Shown: positions 1 to 8,156 of the stretch, in pieces
Position numbering within the stretch: position 1 is the stretch's first letter
Layout: every line of letters starts with the position of its first letter
Source of the DNA: Pelagibacteraceae bacterium TMED146
GTDB taxonomy: Bacteria; Pseudomonadota; Alphaproteobacteria; Pelagibacterales; Pelagibacteraceae
Length of the DNA stretch: 15,500 bases
Direction: 5' to 3'
Assembly: GCA_002171085.1 (NCBI GenBank)
Contig: NHGV01000012.1
Span: 104,480-119,979 of the forward strand
Program-made: the position numbers and the translations under genes
The notes under the pieces: model-generated
Seen by the model: only the letters and a program-made list of their open reading frames with translations
The model's database searches: none
What the model was told of the DNA's origin: nothing

Positions 1-161
1 AAACCATAATTAAATTTAAGACCAAGTTCTTTTATAAGCAGGCCCGCTTTATCAGCTTCTTCAAGACCTTTTTTTGTAAGGTCAGCGTCGTACCAACCAG
101 TGAATCTATTTTCTAAATTCCATTGACTTTGACCATGGCGAATTAAAATAAGATTTATCAT
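1..161 (-). CDS. gpmA: 2,3-bisphosphoglycerate-dependent phosphoglycerate mutase, N-terminal part
   Basis: Glycolytic enzyme of the cytoplasm that interconverts 3- and 2-phosphoglycerate through a phosphohistidine. Only the first 53 codons lie in the window; the rest runs off the left edge. The translation begins [15 protein letters not shown], with the RHG catalytic histidine at residue 9, and continues with [16 protein letters not shown]. That is the standard start of the cofactor-dependent GpmA family and is more specific than a generic histidine phosphatase. The start ATG (complement of 159-161) puts the RHG motif at the usual distance from the N-terminus. The gene diverges from cutA with a 29-base gap, so the two promoters must be close together or overlapping. 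Whether the C-terminal part is intact cannot be seen. Confidence 0.93.
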   Translation of the reverse strand, partial: MINLILIRHGQSQWNLENRFTGWYDADLTKKGLEEADKAGLLIKELGLKFNYG

Positions 162-190
162 TAAATTGTTTATTATGATAGATAATCAAA

Positions 191-505
191 ATGAGCAATT
201 ATAAACTGTTATACATTACTTGTGGATCAAAATTAGAAGCAAATAAAATTGGTAAATCTTTAGTTAAAAATAAAATGGCTGCATGCACCAATATTATTCC
301 AAACATCCAATCCATTTTTAAATGGAATAATAAAGTTAAATCATCAAAGGAATATATTTTGATTGGAAAAACACAAAAAAAGAATATTAAAAAAATTATC
401 AAGAGTGTTGAGAGTCAACATTCCTATGATTGTCCGTGTATACTTTTTTTCAATATCGATTCAGGAAACAACGCATTTTTAAAATGGATCTCAGACAATT
501 CTTGA
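191..505 (+). CDS. cutA: CutA-type divalent-cation tolerance protein
   Basis: A small trimeric protein of the CutA1 family (PII-like ferredoxin fold), historically linked to copper and other divalent-cation tolerance; its biochemical role remains unsettled. At 104 residues it has the family's usual length. Family signatures are visible: the first strand YITCGSK (8-14), the KMAACTNIIP block (28-37; family form LAACVNI.P), the SIFKWNNKV strand turn (41-49), the EYILIGKT strand (54-61), and H-S-Y-D-C-P (77-82), equivalent to the conserved H-x-Y-x-x-P. It ends in FLKWI, like the family's YL.WI. No clear Shine-Dalgarno precedes the ATG. The next gene starts inside its 3' end, which suggests cotranscription. 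Confidence 0.9.
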   Translation: MSNYKLLYITCGSKLEANKIGKSLVKNKMAACTNIIPNIQSIFKWNNKVKSSKEYILIGKTQKKNIKKIIKSVESQHSYDCPCILFFNIDSGNNAFLKWISDNS

Positions 506-858
506 ATTTTTATAAATTTTTGTTTTTAATGTGGTTTTTATTCATTTTCGTAGTGTCTATTTATCCTGGAAATTTAATAGGCTTGATTTTAAAGGGTGAC
601 CCAACTACTTATCCAGGTGGTGACAAGCTAAGTCATTTTGTTTCTTATTTTTTTTTAGGTTTATTGGCCTTTTTATCTATTGGCAAAAATAGAAAATTTA
701 AATCTATAGTTATATTTTTAATTTTATTTTCCTTACTAATGGAAGTATTGCATCTATATATCCCAAGCCGTTTTTATGAAAATTTAGATTTAGTCATGAA
801 CTTTTTGGGTTTAATCGTTGGATTATTTTTATTTAAATTAAAAGATTTAAAAAACTAA
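484..858 (+). CDS. VanZ-like family membrane protein
   Basis: A 124-residue integral membrane protein with about four hydrophobic segments (near residues 10-26, 49-66, 73-90 and 104-118). The block DKLSHFVSYFFLG (47-59) and the later E-x-x-H plus D-x-x-x-N-x-x-G pattern (from 87 and 102) match the VanZ-like family. VanZ itself gives low-level teicoplanin resistance, but most chromosomal members have no known function, so no resistance role is claimed. The frame is open from 430, but the extra 18 residues would be hydrophilic and basic and would overlap cutA more. I chose the ATG at 484, which still lies 22 bases inside cutA. It converges on the RND pump gene with only 6 bases between stop codons. 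Confidence 0.75.
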   Translation: MDLRQFLNFYKFLFLMWFLFIFVVSIYPGNLIGLILKGDPTTYPGGDKLSHFVSYFFLGLLAFLSIGKNRKFKSIVIFLILFSLLMEVLHLYIPSRFYENLDLVMNFLGLIVGLFLFKLKDLKN

Positions 859-864
859 TTTAAA

Positions 865-3800
865 TTATTTTACTGTTTTAAGTTGTTTTTGTAGTTCAAT
901 TTCAACAGCATCTATTCTTTGAGTATTTCTTCCAATTAATAAGTAAATTGTAGGGATGACGTATAACGTAAAGAAAGTAGAAAAAATCATTCCTGAAAAT
1001 ATAACTACCCCAACAGTCAATCTGCTTGCCTCTCCAGGACCAGATCCAATAATAAGAGGAACAACTCCTGCAATTGTAGATAATGAAGTCATAAGAATTG
1101 GTCTTAGTCTTATTTTTGCAGCTTCTAAAATTGCTTTTTCAATATCTTTACCTTCTACCCTCAATTGGTTTGCAAATTCAACTATAAGAATTCCGTTTTT
1201 AGCAGCAAGACCTATCAAAATAATTAGACCTATCTGGCTATAGATATTTAATGAGCTACCAACAACAAGGAGTCCAATGATACCACCAAAGATTGCTAGT
1301 GGAACTGTTAGCATAATAGTTAGTGGATGTCTCCAGCTTTCAAATTGTGCCGCCATAGATAGATAAGCAGTTACTAATGCAAGAACAAAAATTAGATAAA
1401 TACCAACGTTTGTTTTCTTATACTCTTCAGACTCTCCTTTGTAATCGATGCGAACTTCTGTAGGGAGTTTTTCTTTTACAATATTATTTAAATATTCTAG
1501 CGCTTCTCCAATAGTGTAATCGCCTACTAATCGAGCTGAAATAGTTACTGCCTTTTGTCTTTGGTACCTGCTTAAAAAAGGTGCTGCCGCACTTTCTGAT
1601 ATTTTTATCACATTTGATAGTGGTATTAGTTTTCTTGTAATATCTGATCTGACATAAACTTTGTTTAAATTTGATGGCTCTGTTCTGTCTTTCAAATCAC
1701 CTTGTAAGACTATTGAATATTCTTTTCCATTATTTGTAAATTTTGTAACTTGCCTAGAGCCGAAAATAGTTTCAATCGTTCTTCCAATTTGTTCGATTGA
1801 AACTCCAAGATCTGCTGCTTTTTCATTATTAATTTCTACTTTTAACTCCGGTTTAGTTAATTCATAATCGTCACTTATATTTATAATTCTTCCATTTTTT
1901 CTGGCTTCTCTTTTTAAAATATTTTTCCATTCCTCAAGCTTTTCATAAGTACTTCCTAATAAAACAAATTGAATAGGCTTTTCAACGCCACCACCTCTAA
2001 TTGATTGGGGCATAACGGGAAAAGCTCGCACACCTGGAACAGATGATATGATACCAAATGACTCTCTTAAAATTTGTTGTCCACTTCGTTTTCTTTTAGC
2101 CCAATCTTCTAAAAGAACTATGATAAATGCTGAATTTAACTGTTTACTTCTCTTTCCAAATCCAGGTACTCTTAATAACAATCTTCTAATTTCACCTTTT
2201 CCAACTTTTGGTAAAAATTTACTCTCGATATCTAAAGCCTTTTCAGAAGTATAATTAAATCCGGACCCTTCAGGTGCCTGGATAATAACAAAAAACACTC
2301 CTCTATCTTCCTTAGGAAGCAATTCTTTTTTGGTAAAAATAAATAAAATAATAATACTGACTAGAACTGTTCCTAAAAAAACAAATATACTCTTTTTTCT
2401 TTTGAACATGAAATGAAGTGTTTCCTCATAAAATTTTTGAAAAGTCTGCAAGTATTTTTCAAACTTTAAAATAAACCTAGGTTTTTTTTTACTCGTTTTT
2501 AAAAACTTTGACCCAATCATTGGCGACAAACTTAAAGCCACAAAACTTGAAATAATGACTGCAAATGAAAGAGTTAAAGCCATTTCAGAAAATAGTTTAC
2601 CAATTAAACCTTTGATAAATACAAGAGGTAAAAATACTGATACCAAGACAACAGTAGTGGCAATGATTGCAAACGCAACTTGCTTTGAGCCGCGGTAAGC
2701 AGCAACTAATGCCGTTTCACCTTTTTCCAGTCTCCTTGAAATATTTTCACCCATAACAATGGCATCATCAACTACTATTCCAATAGCCAAAACAAGAGCC
2801 ATGAGTGTAAATAAATTTAAAGTAAAACCAGCAAGATAAATTGCTAGAAAAGTTGAAATAAGCGCTACAGGTATTGCAACTGCTGGAATAATTACACCGG
2901 TTATGTTTCCTAAAAATAAATAAATAATTAATACAACCAATATAACTGCGATAAATAGAGTTTTATATACTTCGCCGATTGCTGCTTCTATATATGTTGA
3001 CCTATCAAATGATACTGTAAGTGTTGAGTCTTCTGGTAAAGAGGGTTCTATTTCTTTAATCTTTTTTTTAATTGCTCTTGCCACTTCAATAGTGTTTGCA
3101 GTTGATTGCTGGTAGATACCAATACCAACAGTTTGGTTTCCATTACCTTTAAACAATGTACTAGAATTTAAAGCGCCAAATTCTAATCTAGCAATATCAC
3201 CTAGTTTAATTAATGAGCCATCTCCGGCTCTTTTAAGTACAAGGTCTTTGTAATCCTGAAGTTTTTTGTAAGCTTTCTCAACTTTAATTACAAGATCTAC
3301 ATATTTAGACTCAATCTTGCCTGCAGGGAATTCTACGTTCTCTTTTTTCAGAATTGATTCAAGTTCTAATACAGTAATATTTCTTGCAGCCATTGCAATT
3401 GGATCTAGCCAAACTCTTAAAGAGAATTCCCTTTCACCACCTAATCTAATATTTCCAACACCAGGAACGGTTGAAAATAAATCTTTTAAATATCGATCTG
3501 CATAATCTGTAAGTTCAAGATCTGACATGCTTGGACTTTGGAAAGCAAGCCACATCGTTGTAGTCCTGGCAGCAGACGATTTGTAAATTTCTGGAGGCTC
3601 CGCGCCTTCAGGCAGATTATCAACTATTCTTGCAATTTTTTCTCTTACATCGTTTGCGGCAGTATCTAAATCAACATCTAAATCAAACTCTAAAGTAATA
3701 GATGATCGTCCGTCTTCACTTGTCGAGTCAATCGTAACAATTCCAGGCGTTCCACCAATTCGATCTTCTATCTTTTGAGTAATTTGTGTATCAATAATTG

Positions 3801-3969
3801 TTGCTGATGCTCCTGTATAATCAGTTCTGATATTTACTTTTGCAGAGTCAACATCTGGCAGTTCTCTTAAAGGAATTTTATTAAAAGTAACCAATCCAAA
3901 AATAACAAGCACAAGGCTCATCACTGTAGCCACGACTGGCCTTTTTATAGAAAGATCTGTCAAATACAT
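865..3969 (-). CDS. Efflux RND transporter permease, HAE1 family (AcrB/MexB type)
   Basis: Inner-membrane, proton-driven efflux pump of the hydrophobe/amphiphile family, expected to work as a trimer with a periplasmic adaptor and an outer-membrane channel. At 1034 residues it is full length. It starts with the typical N-terminus (LSIKRPVVATVMSL). The TM4 proton-relay pair is present as DD (401-402) in GIVVDDAIVMGENI, and the TM10 lysine is present in GLAAKNGILIVEFAN (Lys near 924). Both periplasmic porter halves are present, as is the repeated 12-TM plan. The adaptor gene lies 6 bases upstream on the same strand, so the two form one transcription unit. No TolC-like channel gene is in the window. 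Substrate cannot be inferred; in small marine genomes such pumps may export lipids or metabolites rather than drugs. Confidence 0.95.
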   Translation of the reverse strand: MYLTDLSIKRPVVATVMSLVLVIFGLVTFNKIPLRELPDVDSAKVNIRTDYTGASATIIDTQITQKIEDRIGGTPGIVTIDSTSEDGRSSITLEFDLDVDLDTAANDVREKIARIVDNLPEGAEPPEIYKSSAARTTTMWLAFQSPSMSDLELTDYADRYLKDLFSTVPGVGNIRLGGEREFSLRVWLDPIAMAARNITVLELESILKKENVEFPAGKIESKYVDLVIKVEKAYKKLQDYKDLVLKRAGDGSLIKLGDIARLEFGALNSSTLFKGNGNQTVGIGIYQQSTANTIEVARAIKKKIKEIEPSLPEDSTLTVSFDRSTYIEAAIGEVYKTLFIAVILVVLIIYLFLGNITGVIIPAVAIPVALISTFLAIYLAGFTLNLFTLMALVLAIGIVVDDAIVMGENISRRLEKGETALVAAYRGSKQVAFAIIATTVVLVSVFLPLVFIKGLIGKLFSEMALTLSFAVIISSFVALSLSPMIGSKFLKTSKKKPRFILKFEKYLQTFQKFYEETLHFMFKRKKSIFVFLGTVLVSIIILFIFTKKELLPKEDRGVFFVIIQAPEGSGFNYTSEKALDIESKFLPKVGKGEIRRLLLRVPGFGKRSKQLNSAFIIVLLEDWAKRKRSGQQILRESFGIISSVPGVRAFPVMPQSIRGGGVEKPIQFVLLGSTYEKLEEWKNILKREARKNGRIINISDDYELTKPELKVEINNEKAADLGVSIEQIGRTIETIFGSRQVTKFTNNGKEYSIVLQGDLKDRTEPSNLNKVYVRSDITRKLIPLSNVIKISESAAAPFLSRYQRQKAVTISARLVGDYTIGEALEYLNNIVKEKLPTEVRIDYKGESEEYKKTNVGIYLIFVLALVTAYLSMAAQFESWRHPLTIMLTVPLAIFGGIIGLLVVGSSLNIYSQIGLIILIGLAAKNGILIVEFANQLRVEGKDIEKAILEAAKIRLRPILMTSLSTIAGVVPLIIGSGPGEASRLTVGVVIFSGMIFSTFFTLYVIPTIYLLIGRNTQRIDAVEIELQKQLKTVK

Positions 3970-3975
3970 AGAAGT

Positions 3976-4866
3976 TTATTTTGCTTTTTTGTTTGATTTT
4001 TTAATTATAACTTTTGCTTTATTTCTAACTTTATTAGTTCCTTCAGCTACAATTTGATCACCAGCTTTTAATCCTGATAAAACTTCAACTTTACCAAAAT
4101 TTCTTAATCCAATTTTTATTTCATTTCTTTTAAGGATGTTGTTTTCTATCAAATATACAAATTTATTATTTCCTTGAATGACAAGAGACTCTTCAGGAAT
4201 AGATAAGGATTTTCTATCATTATAAATAACTTTTATATTAAGAAGAATTCCAGGAATGAGCTCAAGATTTGGATTAGAAACTTCTATTTGAGCAAGGATT
4301 GATCTTGAGGTTGGATCAACTCTTGAGCTAACAGTCTTAACCTCACCTTCAAATACCTTGTCAAATGCATCTGTTGTAGCCTCAACTCTTAATCCGTTTT
4401 TAAGAATACCAACATAGTTTTCTGGTAATTTAATATCAACTTTAAGTTTTGTACTATCATCCAATGTTGCAATAATAGAGTTGCTATCACCAAGAATACC
4501 TGGGGTAATTTCTCTTTTTCCTAAACGACCCTCAAATGGAGCGATAATATCTCTATCTCTAAGTGAAGCAATAATTGTACCTTTTTTTACAAATTGTTGT
4601 TTATTAAAATCAATAGATTTAATTATATTTTCTTTTTTTATCCTTATTGAAAAAGATTTGTTTGCTATAGCGGTACCGAACGTTTCAATACTTTGAAAAA
4701 AATTAGATTCTTTGACACTATAAGTAATTACACCTGACGGTTTTCCCCTTGCTTTCTTTATTGCTTTTTCAATCTTTGAATTAATAATTGCTCGCCCAAT
4801 TATAATTGAAGCTATTATAAAAAAGAAAATTGATAGAAATATAATAATTTTTTTTTGGGTCTTCAT
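3976..4866 (-). CDS. RND efflux periplasmic adaptor (membrane fusion protein), short form without alpha-hairpin
   Basis: Periplasmic adaptor for the RND pump directly downstream. An N-terminal anchor (about residues 6-24) is followed by a lipoyl/barrel-sandwich domain, a beta-barrel (IEVSNPNLELIPGILLNIKV region) and a membrane-proximal domain (SIPEESLVIQGNNKFVYLIE, then GLKAGDQIVAEG). It has 296 residues, whereas AcrA-like adaptors usually have about 370-400. The missing length is in one place: the first lipoyl half (VKKGTIIASL, ending near 102) runs straight into the second (IIAPFEGRLGKREITPG, from about 107), so the coiled-coil hairpin that normally sits between them is absent. The lysine-rich C-terminus is typical of this genome. 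No convincing Shine-Dalgarno precedes the ATG. sseA lies 67 bases upstream on the same strand. Confidence 0.9.
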   Translation of the reverse strand: MKTQKKIIIFLSIFFFIIASIIIGRAIINSKIEKAIKKARGKPSGVITYSVKESNFFQSIETFGTAIANKSFSIRIKKENIIKSIDFNKQQFVKKGTIIASLRDRDIIAPFEGRLGKREITPGILGDSNSIIATLDDSTKLKVDIKLPENYVGILKNGLRVEATTDAFDKVFEGEVKTVSSRVDPTSRSILAQIEVSNPNLELIPGILLNIKVIYNDRKSLSIPEESLVIQGNNKFVYLIENNILKRNEIKIGLRNFGKVEVLSGLKAGDQIVAEGTNKVRNKAKVIIKKSNKKAK

Positions 4867-4933
4867 TTGGCGGTATTTATCATTTCTAATTAAAAAAGAT
4901 ATTAGATAAAATTATGTAAATATTATGAATTTT

Positions 4934-5758
4934 TTAGATTATTTTAGTGGCCCATTCAGTCCATGATCCATCAAAAACGTTATAATTATCGATATTATTT
5001 AGGTTTTCATAAGCAGCTCCGACAACACAAGCAGCAACCCCAGAACCACAAGAAAAAATTAAAGTATCATTTTTCATAATATTTTTTTCTTTAAAAATTT
5101 TTTCAATTTTTTCTTTATTTTTAAAACAGCCTGTTTCAGCATCAATGATAATATTAAATGGTATATTTAAACTATTTTCGATGCTTCCACTTCGCAGGTC
5201 TTTTCTAGGCTCAGGATCAGTACCATTAAATCGACCACTTGGTCTTGCATCCACTAATTTAAATTCTTTAGTTTGAGTATTTTTTTTAACATCTTCAAAG
5301 CCTTTAATTCTTGATCGATCTAATTGGGCTAAATAATTTGTTTTTATTTTTTTATTAGGTTCAGATGTTTCAATTTTTTTATTTTTAATTTTCCAAAATT
5401 TTAAACCTCCATCTAAGATTGATATTTTTTTATGTCCAAATTGTTTAAACATCCAGTACACTCTTGCAGAACTAAAAACCCCTAAAGAATCGTAGGTTAT
5501 AATATGATGATCATTTGATACACCAAGCTCACTTACCTTTTTAGAGAAGTAATCTTCTGTAGGTATCATGTGAGGAAAAGGACTTTCTTGTTCAGATATT
5601 TCATCAATATCAAAGAAGACGGCCCCTGGTATTCTTTCTTTTTTAAATTCTTCTTTTCCAGACCTTTGAGTATTAGGTAAGTGCCAACTACAATCTAAAA
5701 TAATTATATTTTTGTTGCTTAAATTATTTTCCAACCAATTAACATCAACTATATTCAT
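4934..5758 (-). CDS. sseA: 3-mercaptopyruvate sulfurtransferase (tandem rhodanese)
   Basis: Transfers sulfur from 3-mercaptopyruvate (or thiosulfate in related enzymes) to thiol acceptors or cyanide, via a cysteine persulfide, in the cytoplasm. At 274 residues it has two rhodanese domains: an inactive N-terminal one (LDCSWHLP near 21-28, GAVFFDID 45-52, DGGLKFW 116-122) and a catalytic C-terminal one. The active-site loop is CGSGVAAC with Cys237; the CG-S-G-V form points to mercaptopyruvate rather than thiosulfate (CRKGVT). DARPSGRFNG (170-179), PEPR (182-185) and the end motif DGSWTEWA (263-270) are typical of SseA/MST. The usual Thr after GV is Ala here. It diverges from the DMT permease gene with a 34-base gap and reads toward the RND genes, possibly in the same transcript. 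Confidence 0.92.
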   Translation of the reverse strand: MNIVDVNWLENNLSNKNIIILDCSWHLPNTQRSGKEEFKKERIPGAVFFDIDEISEQESPFPHMIPTEDYFSKKVSELGVSNDHHIITYDSLGVFSSARVYWMFKQFGHKKISILDGGLKFWKIKNKKIETSEPNKKIKTNYLAQLDRSRIKGFEDVKKNTQTKEFKLVDARPSGRFNGTDPEPRKDLRSGSIENSLNIPFNIIIDAETGCFKNKEKIEKIFKEKNIMKNDTLIFSCGSGVAACVVGAAYENLNNIDNYNVFDGSWTEWATKII

Positions 5759-5792
5759 GATTTTTTCAAATTAGCATGATACTAGATTTTTA

Positions 5793-6677
5793 ATGATCAG
5801 TAAAAATCAATTAGGAATAATTTACATGATTTTAAGCGTAGTTTGCTTCTCATTAATGGATATTTCTGTAAAATTAATGTCCAATTCTTATCCAATTGGA
5901 CAATTAATATTTTTTAGAGGCTTTTTAGGGCTCATCCCCATCTTTTTTATTATCCCTTTTGACCGATATAAAAACCTTTTAGAAACATCTAAATTGAAAT
6001 TACATATTGGTAGAGCTGTAGCCGGAACTTTTGCAATGACAAATCTTTATTTGGGTCTTAAGTTTTTGCCTATTGCTGATGCAATCACAATCAGTTTTGC
6101 AGCTCCTATATTTGCAACAATATTTTCAATAATATTTTTAAAAGAGATTGTGAGATTTTATAGATGGTTCGCAATTATTTTAGGTATAATCGGTGTGATT
6201 ATTGTTTTAAAGCCCGGCACTACAATGTTTAGTTATTACTACTTTTTCCCTATCTTTTTTTGCTTAGGATTTGCAACTATTTCAATATTAATAAAAAAAC
6301 TATCTAAGACAGAACCCGACTATTTAATTTCAATGTTTTTTACGATAGCATTAATTTTAACGGGTTGTATCTCATATTTTTTTGGATGGAGTGAAATAAA
6401 AACTGAAGATATCGTTTATTTGTTTGTCATTGGTATTTGTGGTTCAACAGGGAATATATTTCTAACGATGTCTATTAGAAAAGCCGATATATCTTTAGTA
6501 ACTCCAGTTAAATACTTAAGTTTAATTTTTGCAATATTGTCAGGAATATTTATTTTTGGAGAAAGTATTTCTTATTTAACATTATTAGGTGCTTTCTTAA
6601 TTATTATCAGTAGTGCAATAATTTTTAGGAGAGAAGCAATTAAAAAAGTCAAAACCACAATGGTAAGACAAGTTTAA
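5793..6677 (+). CDS. DMT-superfamily permease with two EamA domains
   Basis: A 294-residue inner-membrane transporter with about ten hydrophobic helices in two repeated EamA halves. The N-terminal half opens with GIIYMILSVVCFSLMDISVK (8-27), a standard EamA first helix. It is followed by FFRGFLGLIP, then by ADAITISFAAPIFATIFS and LKEIVRFYRWFAIILGIIGV, which correspond to the helix 4 to helix 5 region of the family. The second half repeats the pattern and ends with VTPVKYLSLIFAILSGIFIFGE. Members export or import amino acids, nucleobases, acyl-carnitine and other small metabolites; the sequence alone does not give a substrate. Its stop codon is followed immediately by the glycosylase start (TAA then ATG), so the two genes are surely cotranscribed, although no functional link is obvious. 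Confidence 0.9.
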   Translation: MISKNQLGIIYMILSVVCFSLMDISVKLMSNSYPIGQLIFFRGFLGLIPIFFIIPFDRYKNLLETSKLKLHIGRAVAGTFAMTNLYLGLKFLPIADAITISFAAPIFATIFSIIFLKEIVRFYRWFAIILGIIGVIIVLKPGTTMFSYYYFFPIFFCLGFATISILIKKLSKTEPDYLISMFFTIALILTGCISYFFGWSEIKTEDIVYLFVIGICGSTGNIFLTMSIRKADISLVTPVKYLSLIFAILSGIFIFGESISYLTLLGAFLIIISSAIIFRREAIKKVKTTMVRQV

Positions 6678-7295
6678 ATGACTAAACCAAAGTATTGGGA
6701 TCAGGGAAAAAAATATCTTTCAAAAAAAGATAAGATTCTGAGTAAATTAATAAAAAAATATAAAGGGAATTTAAAGACAAGAAGGGACCCTTTTTTCTCT
6801 TTATGCAAATCTATTGTAGGTCAGCAAATATCAGTTCAGGCTGCCTCATCAGTTTGGAAAAAATTAGTAACTAAAGCTAAAAAAATTCATCCAAAAAATA
6901 TTTATAAGCTTACACCAAAACAACTAGCCTCTTGCGGTCTTTCAAGACAAAAAATTTCATACTTGAAAATTTTAGCTAAAAAATTTTTAAATAAAGAGCT
7001 TGATATTAAAAAGTTAAAAAAAATGGATGATCAAGAAGCAATAAAATACCTTGTTCAAGTTAAAGGTATTGGAGTTTGGACCGCTGAAATGTTTTTATTT
7101 TTTAATCAAATGAGACCAGATATTTTCCCTGTGCAAGATATTGGATTACTCAGAGGGATATCAAATAATTATAAAACTAAATATCCACCATCACCATCTC
7201 AATTAAAAAAGTTTAAGGAAAGATGGAGTCCTTATTGCACAGTTGCAACATGGTATTTATGGAGAAGCATAGACCCTGAACCAGTTAGTTATTAA
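6678..7295 (+). CDS. DNA-3-methyladenine glycosylase, AlkA-like HhH-GPD family
   Basis: Base-excision repair glycosylase that removes alkylated purines from DNA. At 205 residues it is the compact form that lacks the N-terminal domain of E. coli AlkA. Evidence is the helical block SLCKSIVGQQIS (41-52), the helix-hairpin-helix LVQVKGIGVWTAEM (125-138) and the catalytic aspartate Asp154 in FPVQDIGLLRG. The C-terminal RWSPYCTVATWYLWR (188-202) matches the family pattern of W.P.R..A..YLW. No Cys cluster for a [4Fe-4S] centre is present, which argues against EndoIII/MutY. It begins directly after the permease stop codon, so translation is probably coupled. Its last 11 bases overlap the convergent DUF1330 gene. 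Confidence 0.92.
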   Translation: MTKPKYWDQGKKYLSKKDKILSKLIKKYKGNLKTRRDPFFSLCKSIVGQQISVQAASSVWKKLVTKAKKIHPKNIYKLTPKQLASCGLSRQKISYLKILAKKFLNKELDIKKLKKMDDQEAIKYLVQVKGIGVWTAEMFLFFNQMRPDIFPVQDIGLLRGISNNYKTKYPPSPSQLKKFKERWSPYCTVATWYLWRSIDPEPVSY

Positions 7296-7578
7296 ATTCT
7301 TTTGCTATTACCAAGTCTCTGTGTGTTGTCTTCTTAGCGTATGACCATGCTTCTAAATATTCTTTTGAGTCATGACACTCATTAGCTTTTTCAAAACTTG
7401 GAAATTCCCATATGACAATTCTTTCAAATCCATTTCCTTCTAACACTTTGTGATTACTTCCTCGAACTAGAGCTTTTCCTACATATGACTTGATTACAGG
7501 AGTAGCAGCTTCTCCGTATTTTTTTAAGTTATCCTGATCTTCAATTTTTTTATATAATGCAATCCAATAGCCTTTCAT
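7285..7578 (-). CDS. DUF1330 domain protein
   Basis: A 97-residue protein of the DUF1330 family, small ferredoxin-like (dimeric alpha-beta barrel fold) proteins of unknown function common in proteobacteria. Matching features are the opening strand KGYWIALYKKIEDQDNLKKY (2-21), the ALVRGSNHKVLEGN strand turn (37-50), ERIVIWEFPSFEKANECHDS (52-71, like the family's R.V..EFPS...A..wy.S) and EYLEAWSYAKKTTHRDLVI (73-91). It is the full family length. It is transcribed alone, diverging from the phosphoribosyltransferase gene with 33 bases between start codons, and its 3' end overlaps the convergent glycosylase gene by 11 bases. Only a weak AGAG precedes the ATG. Confidence 0.88.
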   Translation of the reverse strand: MKGYWIALYKKIEDQDNLKKYGEAATPVIKSYVGKALVRGSNHKVLEGNGFERIVIWEFPSFEKANECHDSKEYLEAWSYAKKTTHRDLVIAKEFNN

Positions 7579-7611
7579 TTACATCTCTTTAAAATTAATT
7601 AATAACTACTT

Positions 7612-8136
7612 ATGGATAATAAATTAATTGTTAACTGGGATGAATACAACAAAACAGTAGAGAAGTTAGCAATACAAGTTCATGACTCTGGGTTTAAGCT
7701 TGACTTATTAATTGGCATAATGAGAGGTGGAGCTCCTATCATAGATGTATTAAGTAGAATTTTTAAAATTAAATGCGCATATATGGCCGTTGAGTCTTAC
7801 TCAGGAGATGAGATTGAAAATCAACAAGGTCAAATAATTTTTTCAAGAGAATTAAGTTCAACCGCCCATACTTTAGGTGGAAATATATTATTATGTGATG
7901 ATCTTTCAGATACCGGGGTTACTTTAAACAAAAGTATAGAGTGGTTACAAAATTACCGTCCAATGAGAGGAAATATTAAAGAAATTCGAACAGCTGTTTT
8001 ATGGAAAAAATCTCAATCGACTTTTGAACCTGATTACTGTGCCAATAGACTCAAAGATAGTCCTTGGATAGTTCAGCCTTTTGAAAAATACGAAGAAATT
8101 AGAATAGAAGATTTAAAAAATACCAGGGTTAAATAA
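7612..8136 (+). CDS. Purine-type phosphoribosyltransferase
   Basis: A 174-residue type I phosphoribosyltransferase that would join a nucleobase to PRPP to give a nucleoside monophosphate. The PRPP-binding loop is NILLCDDLSDTGVTL (91-105), with the paired acidic residues and S/D-T-G-x-T of the family. The pyrophosphate-loop region LIGIMRGGAPI (33-43) and the C-terminal PDYCANR...PWIVQPFEKYEE region resemble xanthine/guanine (Gpt-like) members; the aromatic W152 before the final block fits a base-stacking position. The convergent neighbour is an NCS2 purine permease, which supports a purine-salvage role, though the exact base is uncertain. The TAA stop begins in the loop of a strong hairpin terminator shared with that permease gene. 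Confidence 0.87.
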   Translation: MDNKLIVNWDEYNKTVEKLAIQVHDSGFKLDLLIGIMRGGAPIIDVLSRIFKIKCAYMAVESYSGDEIENQQGQIIFSRELSSTAHTLGGNILLCDDLSDTGVTLNKSIEWLQNYRPMRGNIKEIRTAVLWKKSQSTFEPDYCANRLKDSPWIVQPFEKYEEIRIEDLKNTRVK

Positions 8137-8150
8137 CCCTGGTATTTTAT
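8117..8150. terminator. Bidirectional intrinsic terminator between phosphoribosyltransferase and purine permease
   Basis: The perfect 10-bp inverted repeat TACCAGGGTT (8121-8130) / AACCCTGGTA (8135-8144) encloses the 4-base loop AAAT. The stem can extend by four A-T pairs. On the plus strand it is followed by TTTTATTATATTTT; on the minus strand the run of six A at 8115-8120 gives a U6 tail. It can therefore stop both converging transcripts. The phosphoribosyltransferase stop codon (8134-8136) overlaps the loop and the descending arm. Confidence 0.9.
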
Positions 8151-8156
8151 TATATT

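Noticed and set aside
430..483. Longer N-terminus for the VanZ-like protein starting at 430
   Set aside because: It would lie wholly within cutA and add an Arg/Lys-rich segment unlike the family; the ATG at 484 places the first hydrophobic helix at the usual distance.
956..3505. Several plus-strand open frames of 60-95 codons opposite the RND pump gene
   Set aside because: They are antisense shadows of a full-length, well-matched protein; their translations resemble no family and they have no start signals.
865..5758. sseA-adaptor-pump block as a dedicated sulfur-compound export system
   Set aside because: The only link is shared strand with a 67-base gap; nothing in the pump or adaptor indicates a sulfur substrate, so adjacency is insufficient.
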